A DNA stretch of 64,000 nt from positions 62,001 to 126,000 of the forward strand of contig CAUBPS010000003.1 in NCBI GenBank assembly GCA_958437935.1, in the 5' to 3' direction. Made by a program: the position numbers and the translations under genes. A model generated the notes under the pieces. The model was not told where the DNA came from. It did not search any database and saw only the letters and a program-made list of their open reading frames with translations. The DNA comes from an uncultured Collinsella sp. GTDB lineage: Bacteria; Actinomycetota; Coriobacteriia; Coriobacteriales; Coriobacteriaceae. This document shows, in pieces, positions 58,719-64,000 of this stretch. Position 1 is the first letter of the stretch. Each line of letters opens with the position of its first letter.

Positions 58719-60111
58719 CCTCGCCTCCGCCCACCATGGCGTTGACGATCTGGCGAGCCTCCGACTTGCGGGCATCCGACTCGATGCGTTGGATCTGCTC
58801 GTCCGTGTAGTCGAGCATCTCGTAGGCCACCGTGGAGTTGGCGAGCTTCGGGAGCGCCTGCACCTGCTTGAGCAGCGCGTCGGACAGGCTCACCGTGGAC
58901 GGGTACGCCGGGCTGAGGAACCGCGGGTTTATCTCGTGGCCCGCGTCGCGCTCGGTGGCGAAATCGGTGCCGTTCGCCACGGCGAGGGCCATGTACGCCA
59001 CGTTGCGCAGCGCCGTGCCGTTGTCGCGGTTGAGGTTCTTCGCGTCGATGACCAGCGGCTCGAGGGACGCGGCGATGGCGTCCGATGAGGATGGGTTGTC
59101 GTTCGATACGCCGAAGAAGCTCACCGGCACGTTTGTCACGGCCGACATCTGGCAGGCGAGCTGGCGCAGGTACTCCGTGAGCGGGGCCATCTGCAGCTGC
59201 GCGGACTGCCAGACCGTGGGCTTGTCGCCGTCGGGGTCTTTCGTAATCTCGTTGACCGCGCCCATGCTCGCGTCGTACTTGTTGCCGTCGTTGAGCATCT
59301 TCTTATAGGTGCCCAGAAGCCACGTCTGCGGCAGGGTCGCGGCCTCGGCGGCGACCTCCATTCGGGCGCGCTGGCGGATCGCGTCGTCGGTGATGCTCAT
59401 CACGGAGCGGCTGATGCGCGAGGTGCCGAAGGGGCGCTCGAGCGTCGCGCCGTGTGCCATCGGCTCCATGAGGCAGCGTCCCATCGAGTGTTCGCGGTAC
59501 TCGGCGACCCACGAGCCGCCGTCGCGCGTGAGCACCACGAGGCTGTCGGCCGTGAGCAGGTGCACCACGGTCGGCACGCGCTCGGCGTCGCCGGGCATCT
59601 TCTTGGACTCCGCCACGACGATGCCAGCCCTGATGGCCTTGCGCGCGTCGTCCCACAGGGCCGCCGCCGCGGTGGCGGGGTATGCCGAGATGACCGGGTA
59701 GCCGCCGCCGTCCGTCACGGTCCAGAAGCCGCAGCAGTGCTTCAGCTCGCCGATGAGGTTCTTGCGGTAGAGGCGCTCCAGCTGATTCGACTCGCAGATG
59801 GCGCGGAGGGCCTTGCTCGTCTGCTCGTCCGCGCACGTGTAGCCGTTGAAGATTGAACGGTCCGCCAGGGCGTGCACGGCCTTGCGGGGCCAGTCCACGC
59901 GCGGGTTGATCTTCTTGGCGAGGCTCGCCGGCATGGCGATGCCGAGGTCCTTCACCGACACGTGACCGAGGTAGTAGTCCTCGCGCTCGAGGTTGCTCGT
60001 TCTGTGCTCGCGCCAAACGGTCATGAGCTCGCGGACGAGCGCAGCGTCCCCCGGCTCCAAGCCTGCGGCGGATGCTACCTGCCCCGCCAGTTCCATGTTC
60101 ACTGCTGCCAT
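58690..60111 (-). CDS. Phage portal protein (SPP1/HK97-like)
   Basis: Forms the dodecameric portal for DNA entry and exit. The 473-aa protein has INPRVDWPRKAVHALADRSI, MEPMAHGATLERPFGTSRIS, SQLQMAPLTEYLRQLACQMS and GVSNDNPSSSDAIAASLEPL, the portal core. The TGATG overlap with the large terminase stop indicates coupling. Confidence 0.92.
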   Translation of the reverse strand: MAAVNMELAGQVASAAGLEPGDAALVRELMTVWREHRTSNLEREDYYLGHVSVKDLGIAMPASLAKKINPRVDWPRKAVHALADRSIFNGYTCADEQTSKALRAICESNQLERLYRKNLIGELKHCCGFWTVTDGGGYPVISAYPATAAAALWDDARKAIRAGIVVAESKKMPGDAERVPTVVHLLTADSLVVLTRDGGSWVAEYREHSMGRCLMEPMAHGATLERPFGTSRISRSVMSITDDAIRQRARMEVAAEAATLPQTWLLGTYKKMLNDGNKYDASMGAVNEITKDPDGDKPTVWQSAQLQMAPLTEYLRQLACQMSAVTNVPVSFFGVSNDNPSSSDAIAASLEPLVIDAKNLNRDNGTALRNVAYMALAVANGTDFATERDAGHEINPRFLSPAYPSTVSLSDALLKQVQALPKLANSTVAYEMLDYTDEQIQRIESDARKSEARQIVNAMVGGGEDGTDQAGAQ

Positions 60112-61532
60112 CAGAAGCTGGCCTCCTGTTCCCTTCGCGGGTCTCGTTTCGTTGTTCTAGCCGCCCAGAGGGCGAGCGATGCGGACTCGATGGGGGCTGC
60201 GATGGAGTCGGGGCCGTCCGCGAAGCCCCAGCCGTCCCTGCCGATGTCGCGCTTGAGCGACTTGCGCGCCGAGTCGTCGAGCGCCGGCGACTCGATGTGC
60301 GACAGCGTGCCCGAGTCGACCTCGTCTTTAAGCATCGACGCCGCAGCCTGCACGATTGCCGGGGTTCCCATCTCGAGTGCGCACTTGCTGAAGCCGCCGT
60401 CGAGCATTCGCCGCTTGAGCGCGTCCGCTCCGGACTTGCCGTCGATGCAGACGCACGCGATCTCGTCTCGGTTGCGCAGGAGCATGTCCGAGATCGCGAC
60501 CGTTCCGCCCGAAGCGCCCATCACGTCGTACAGCTCGACGTAGGACGGTCCGTCCCTGTCGGCGAGCGCCCAGGACACCGCGGCGCGGGAGCCGTCCACG
60601 GAGAACTTCACGCCGAAGGCGAGCTTTCCGCCAGCGGGCGCTGAGTCGCGCCGGCACCCGTCCCACTTCTTGGAGGACAGGGCGTAGAGGAGCGAGCCTC
60701 CCGTCTTCGCCCACCATCCGAGGCGCTCGCGCGCGAACACGTCCGGCTGCATCTGCTCGGACTCGCCCTTGACCGCCTCGTAGTTGAGCACGGTGCCCAT
60801 GGACGGGTTGAACTCGTACCATCTCGACTCGTCGTGGACGTCGCCTATCTCGTCCGCGCCCCACTCGATCCACGCCATCTCGGACTCGCCGTCGTGCACG
60901 TCGTCGTGGAGGTCGCGGAACACCGTGCCGACGTTGTCGGGGCCTGGCGGCGTTCCGAGGTAGATGGTCTGCGGGTTGTGCATCGCGCTCGCCGAGATTG
61001 CAGGCAGGGACGCCGCCTGCTGCGTGTCCGTGAGCTCCTGCGCCTCGTCGTAGATGAGCACGTCGTAGGTCTTGCCTCGCGCCAGCGAGTTGGTGCGGGT
61101 GGTGAAGCGGATGAGGCCGCCGTTCTTGAGGCTGATGGCCTGCTGCCCGTTCGTCTTGCGCACGGCGAGCAGGAGGTCGTGCAGCTCGGTCTCGTCCTCG
61201 TCCTCGAATGGCTGGGACAGCTCCTTGAACATCTGGTCGGAGGTGTCTCCGTGCTGGCAGGTGTACAGGATCTTCTCGCCGTTGAGCGCGCCGTAGAAGC
61301 ACCTGGCGCGCACGACCCAGCTCTTTCCGTTCTGGCGCGGGATGGAGATGCCCAGCGTGCGCAGCAGGTACTTGTCGCGCGCGTCGCGGGCCAGCATCGC
61401 GTCGAGCAGGTGCGGCTGCCACGGCAGCGGGTCGCCGAAGTACGCGGTCGCGAGCTCGCAGGCCATCTCGCCGTCCCCGCTGAGGTCCTCCGGGACGTTG
61501 GCCTCGTATGTCGGCGTCTGCCTTGGCTCCAT
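60111..61532 (-). CDS. Phage terminase large subunit
   Basis: ATPase-nuclease motor that packages DNA. The 473-aa protein has a Walker A-like ISIPRQNGKSWVVRARCF (about residues 62-79), Walker B VLIYDEAQELTD, and nuclease acidic residues in CVCIDGKSGADALKRR. Start overlaps the small-terminase stop (TGATG). Next genes are portal and MuF, the classical packaging block. Confidence 0.94.
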   Translation of the reverse strand: MEPRQTPTYEANVPEDLSGDGEMACELATAYFGDPLPWQPHLLDAMLARDARDKYLLRTLGISIPRQNGKSWVVRARCFYGALNGEKILYTCQHGDTSDQMFKELSQPFEDEDETELHDLLLAVRKTNGQQAISLKNGGLIRFTTRTNSLARGKTYDVLIYDEAQELTDTQQAASLPAISASAMHNPQTIYLGTPPGPDNVGTVFRDLHDDVHDGESEMAWIEWGADEIGDVHDESRWYEFNPSMGTVLNYEAVKGESEQMQPDVFARERLGWWAKTGGSLLYALSSKKWDGCRRDSAPAGGKLAFGVKFSVDGSRAAVSWALADRDGPSYVELYDVMGASGGTVAISDMLLRNRDEIACVCIDGKSGADALKRRMLDGGFSKCALEMGTPAIVQAAASMLKDEVDSGTLSHIESPALDDSARKSLKRDIGRDGWGFADGPDSIAAPIESASLALWAARTTKRDPRREQEASF

Positions 61533-61963
61533 CAGGCGCCCGCCGCCTTGGCCTTGCGCTCGCGGTCGGCGAACATCAGGCTCAACACCCTAGCGCCGTC
61601 GCTCTGCGGACGCGCCTGCTGCACCTGGATGGGCGCTGCCTTGCGCGACAGCCCGAGCAGCTCGTTGAGCGCGCGTATCTCGGCGGTCGCCTGCTTGAGC
61701 ACGGACACGGCGGGGTGCGGGCGCTCCATGATGGCGTGCCGCCCGTTCTTCGCCTTGATGGGCTTGTAGCCGACGGGGTCGAGCACCTTCACGGACTTGC
61801 CCCTGCTCATCGCGTCCTCGGCGGCCTTCGCCACGGCGTGCCAGTAGCACAGCAGCGCGATGTTCGGCGCGTCCTCGTCGGAGAAGCGCCCCGATGCGGT
61901 GACGCTCGCCCAGATCTGCGATTGATAGTCGTCGGATGCGACCGATTCCGGCATCTCCGGCAT
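61532..61963 (-). CDS. Phage terminase small subunit
   Basis: DNA-recognition subunit of the packaging motor. The 143-aa protein (MPEMPESVASDDYQSQIWAS, DAPNIALLCYWHAVAKAAED, RPHPAVSVLKQATAEIRALN, LNELLGLSRKAAP) matches the P27-type small terminase pattern. ATG at 61963 follows AAAGGAGG. Confidence 0.85.
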   Translation of the reverse strand: MPEMPESVASDDYQSQIWASVTASGRFSDEDAPNIALLCYWHAVAKAAEDAMSRGKSVKVLDPVGYKPIKAKNGRHAIMERPHPAVSVLKQATAEIRALNELLGLSRKAAPIQVQQARPQSDGARVLSLMFADRERKAKAAGA

Positions 61964-62210
61964 CCCGGCCTCCTTTCTCGTGCCCGCATTGTGCGATGCG
62001 GGTGAGATTCGCGGCCTACCCCCGCCCTGGGGTCATGGGGCGGGGGGAAATCGGTCCTGTGGCGTGCGGGTGTCCGTGCACCCCCGGGGAGGGGCGATGC
62101 CCCCGCCATCGGCGGCTAGGCGCCCCAGAAAAGCAGTGAGGCGCAGCCGTGCCGACGACCGCGCCTCCAGTTAGACCTTTCAGTCCCGCCTATTCAGTTG
62201 TCCATAACGC
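61964..62210. other. 247-bp non-coding gap between HNH and terminase; possible cos/pac region
   Basis: No gene is seen. The DNA is G-rich (runs of 4-6 G around 62033-62096) and has a 7-bp inverted repeat CCCGCAT/ATGCGGG (61983-62002). In many HK97-like phages with an HNH gene beside the terminase, the cos site is nearby; whether that holds here is untested. Confidence 0.4.
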
Positions 62211-62492
62211 TCAGAACAGCCTCGTGCGCCTTATCTCGACGGGTCTCGCGTCGCCCGGCATGTGCTTGCCCTTCCTCTGGTTGCAGATGCGGTGAGCCGC
62301 GTCGAGGTTCGCGTAGTCCAGCACCGCGCCGCCCCTCGCCCTCGGCACCACATGGTCGGCCTCGAAGCTCCACGGCGTGCCGGGCGGCAGGCTGTAGTCT
62401 ATGGGCTGTCCGCATATGTGGCACGGCCTGCCCTCGGCGCGGAGCCTCGCCTTGAGCTTGCGCTCGGCGTTGCCGTTGGAGCTCCACGTCAT
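62211..62492 (-). CDS. Phage HNH endonuclease
   Basis: The 93-aa protein has the HNH beta-beta-alpha-metal fold: CHICGQPI (zinc Cys pair), SFEADHVVPRARGGAVLDY with the catalytic His, and NLDAAHRICNQRKGKHM. Located before terS-terL; in HK97-type phages such enzymes assist cos cleavage by the terminase. Confidence 0.9.
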   Translation of the reverse strand: MTWSSNGNAERKLKARLRAEGRPCHICGQPIDYSLPPGTPWSFEADHVVPRARGGAVLDYANLDAAHRICNQRKGKHMPGDARPVEIRRTRLF

Positions 62493-62689
62493 GCCAGGCG
62501 CTTCCTCGCGATATAACGCTTCTTCACCGACAGGGTCGGGGTCTCGTCGGTGCTCCCTATCTTGATGGTGATCGCGATGGGCGGCAACACGAACCTCTCG
62601 TCGATGTCCCCCGCCACGTCGTCGGCCATGGACTCCAGCAGGGCCGCGGCGTCGCGGAGCTGTTGCGCAACCCTCTCGCCGGCGCTCAT
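62489..62689 (-). CDS. Small phage protein, unknown function
   Basis: A 66-aa protein, MSAGERVAQQLRDAAALLES… then VLPPIAITIKIGSTDETPTL and a basic end. ATG at 62689 overlaps the upstream small membrane-protein stop (ATGA); its own stop overlaps the HNH start. Function not recognised. Confidence 0.6.
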   Translation of the reverse strand: MSAGERVAQQLRDAAALLESMADDVAGDIDERFVLPPIAITIKIGSTDETPTLSVKKRYIARKRLA

Positions 62690-62808
62690 GCGACCAGTCC
62701 CGCGAGCACCCGCCAGCACCACACGACGGCGGCGACGCACAGCAGCACGAGCGCCGCCATGATGTGGCACCCGATGAGCTTGCCGATTAGCCTTACGATC
62801 CCGTCCAT
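62686..62808 (-). CDS. 40-aa phage membrane peptide
   Basis: Begins MDGIVRLIGKLIGCHIMAAL and continues as one hydrophobic helix ending RVLAGLVA. GGAGGATTGA gives a good ribosome site before the ATG, and the stop overlaps the next gene (ATGA). Function unknown. Confidence 0.6.
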   Translation of the reverse strand: MDGIVRLIGKLIGCHIMAALVLLCVAAVVWCWRVLAGLVA

Positions 62809-62822
62809 TCAATCCTCCAATC

Positions 62823-62924
62823 TCACCCGCACGCCATGCGCACGAGAACGGTCAGAACCACGGCGAGCGCCCATGCGGACCTCGCCGCCCACGCCAGCAG
62901 CGCCGAGAGCGCCGCCAGCGACAT
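62823..62924 (-). CDS. 33-aa phage membrane peptide
   Basis: MSLAALSALLAWAARSAWAL… ending VLVRMACG is almost wholly hydrophobic, one to two membrane passes. Start overlaps the preceding stop (TGATG). It shares the chained-overlap pattern of its neighbours, which supports real translation. Function unknown. Confidence 0.5.
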   Translation of the reverse strand: MSLAALSALLAWAARSAWALAVVLTVLVRMACG

Positions 62925-63211
62925 CAGCCACAGAACATGTCGCACGCTTCCTCCTGCATGTCCCTCATGTGGTCCGCTATCCACGGGAGCGCCCAATAGG
63001 CGACGTCGCCCGGCTCCGCGTCCGCCCCGTCGAACCTCTCCCGGAAGGCGTCGTCGAACTCTATCTCGCAGATGCCGTAGTCGCAGCAGCACTCGTACAT
63101 CTTGGTGCACTCGGCGCAGGTCGGGCCGCGCTCCCCGAATCGCCTGTCGATGTCGCCATCAAGGCATCCCGGCGGCAGGTTGTAGCCGCTGTTCGGCTCA
63201 TAGTCCATCAT
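62924..63211 (-). CDS. Cys-rich phage protein, unknown function
   Basis: The 95-aa acidic protein has ERGPTCAECTKMYECCCDYG, a possible metal-binding Cys cluster, and ends EEACDMFCG. ATG at 63211 overlaps the upstream stop (TGATG). No family recognised. Confidence 0.6.
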   Translation of the reverse strand: MMDYEPNSGYNLPPGCLDGDIDRRFGERGPTCAECTKMYECCCDYGICEIEFDDAFRERFDGADAEPGDVAYWALPWIADHMRDMQEEACDMFCG

Positions 63212-63432
63212 CACATTCGCCTCGCTATCGTCCGTCGCCCATGTTCCCCCACGGCAGTCCAAAACCCCTCAAACTGCCACGGATTGATTGAGATTGAGAC
63301 CCGGAGCGGGTCGGGCGGGAACTGGCAGTCCTTCCAGCCGTTCTCGCGGCGCGGGTTGTCTCCGCCGCAAGACTCGGCGGCATAGCACAACCTGCAGCGC
63401 TCGGGGATCTCGCTGTCCTCCACGCCGGTCAC
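63211..63432 (-). CDS. Small Cys-containing phage protein
   Basis: A 73-aa protein with ERCRLCYAAESCGGDNP (Cys pair) and a C-terminal basic end. GTG start at 63432 overlaps the upstream stop (GTGA). Likely metal-binding; function unknown. Confidence 0.55.
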   Translation of the reverse strand: MTGVEDSEIPERCRLCYAAESCGGDNPRRENGWKDCQFPPDPLRVSISINPWQFEGFWTAVGEHGRRTIARRM

Positions 63433-63671
63433 CGCCCTTCCGTCTTCTCGCTCGCCTTGTCTTTCGGCCTCACGATGTCCCGCGGGTCTTCGTCCATCGC
63501 CTCCGCAAGGTTGAGCAGGAAGTTCATCTTGACCTCCCGGCCCTCCCTGATCGCGTGGCTCAGGCTGTTGAGGTTGACGCCGGCCGCACGCGCCAGCTGC
63601 TTGAGCGGGACGTGGTTGTCGACTCTCCAGTGGGCGATTCTGTCTGCATCCAGAACGTCCTCGGTCGCCAT
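63429..63671 (-). CDS. Small HTH (Cro/C1-like) DNA-binding protein
   Basis: The 80-aa protein shows a helix-turn-helix: NHVPLKQLARAAGVNLNSLS followed by HAIREGREVKMNFLLNLAEA (about residues 19-58). It probably regulates phage genes, or is a late-gene regulator given its place before the packaging block. Its stop overlaps the next gene. Confidence 0.75.
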   Translation of the reverse strand: MATEDVLDADRIAHWRVDNHVPLKQLARAAGVNLNSLSHAIREGREVKMNFLLNLAEAMDEDPRDIVRPKDKASEKTEGR

Positions 63672-63675
63672 CGCG

Positions 63676-63852
63676 TCACGCCCTCTCGAATCGGTTTTGG
63701 TCGAGCCACCAGCTCGGGCACCGCTCGAGGCCCATCCACACGCGGTAGCGCATCCAGTCCCTCTGGCGGTCGGCGTTGGCGCACCCGTTGGGGCGTCCGT
63801 ACAGGCATGTCGTGCAGTCTGCGGGCACGTCCCTCTTCTCGATGACGATCAT
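63676..63852 (-). CDS. Small Cys-containing phage protein
   Basis: A 58-aa protein, MIVIEKRDVPADCTTCLYGR, then PNGCANADRQRDWMRYRVWM and RCPSWWLD. Two Cys pairs suggest zinc binding. Its ATG overlaps the stop of the upstream zinc-ribbon gene (ATGA). Confidence 0.55.
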   Translation of the reverse strand: MIVIEKRDVPADCTTCLYGRPNGCANADRQRDWMRYRVWMGLERCPSWWLDQNRFERA

Positions 63853-64000
63853 CGCTTTACAACCACCCTCCCGCATCCTGGGCAGAAGTTCCACGTACCG
63901 CTCACGTGGTAGTGCTCCTCATCCTCGACCCTGCATCCGCAAACTGAGCACTCGAAGCCGTTATCGCAGGCACCATATTCACTTTCGTCGTAGACGTTGT
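63849..64000 (-). CDS. Zinc-ribbon phage protein (5' end outside window)
   Basis: The open frame enters from the right edge and ends at 63849. It reads …FECSVCGCRVEDEEHYHVSG then NFCPGCGRVVVKR, a clear CxxC…CxxC zinc ribbon. No start codon occurs inside the window. Common in phage early regions; function unknown. Confidence 0.65.
   Translation of the reverse strand, partial: NVYDESEYGACDNGFECSVCGCRVEDEEHYHVSGTWNFCPGCGRVVVKR

Overview
The window reads as chromosome of a high-GC actinobacterium of the class Coriobacteriia, most like Collinsella. This is inferred from gene content, the mix of ATG/GTG/TTG starts and protein style; no 16S or other marker was compared. Positions 1 to about 39.7 kb are host housekeeping DNA. 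From about 39.8 kb to the right edge lies the late region of a tailed (siphovirus-type) prophage that runs out of the window. Except for dinB, all called genes are on the minus strand, so they read right to left.

Host part, left to right: start of pyrH (cut), tsf, rpsB; a tyrosine recombinase, trmFO, dprA, yifB/comM, yraN, rnhB; rplS; ppdK with its regulator ppsR; glyS-glyQ; lepB, trmD, rimM, a KH protein and rpsP; dinB on the plus strand; rsfS, yqeK, nadD, obgE, rpmA, rplU; a radical-SAM protein with its DUF2344 partner; a DUF697-like membrane protein, rodA, mrdA (PBP2), mreD, mreC, mreB (cell elongation); a TPR membrane protein, a cyclophilin, a zinc-ribbon membrane protein and a P-type ATPase. 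These sit in overlapping operons with intrinsic terminators between blocks.

Prophage part, in the direction of transcription (right to left): small Cys-rich and membrane ORFs, an HTH protein, HNH endonuclease, terminase small and large subunits, portal, a MuF-type minor head protein with an extra C-terminal domain, a small partner protein, a terminator, scaffold, major capsid, head-tail connectors, tail tube, tail assembly chaperones joined by a -1 frameshift, tape measure, distal tail, tail tip, a BppU-like baseplate protein, then a complete diversity-generating retroelement (DGR), then XkdX-like protein, coiled-coil membrane protein, holin, amidase endolysin and a 29-aa membrane peptide. 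No integrase, repressor or right att site is in the window.

The most interesting system is the DGR (42.4-45.5 kb): variable tail protein, Avd, template repeat (TR) and reverse transcriptase, in the same order as mtd-avd-TR-brt of Bordetella phage BPP-1. TR (43863-43986) and VR (44600-44723) align without gaps over 124 bp. In the 65 bp nearest the GC-rich 3' end, all 8 differences fall on TR adenines (8 of 16 A changed, 0 of 49 other bases). They turn TR Asn codons into Gly, Ser, Asp and Tyr in the target protein. The upstream half differs mostly at non-A positions, so the VR looks mosaic. Other points of interest are a canonical A_AAA_AAC frameshift site, a possible MuF effector/immunity pair, a recombinase with no normal start for its N-terminus, and a dispersed AGCTAC inverted-repeat motif placed right after two stop codons.
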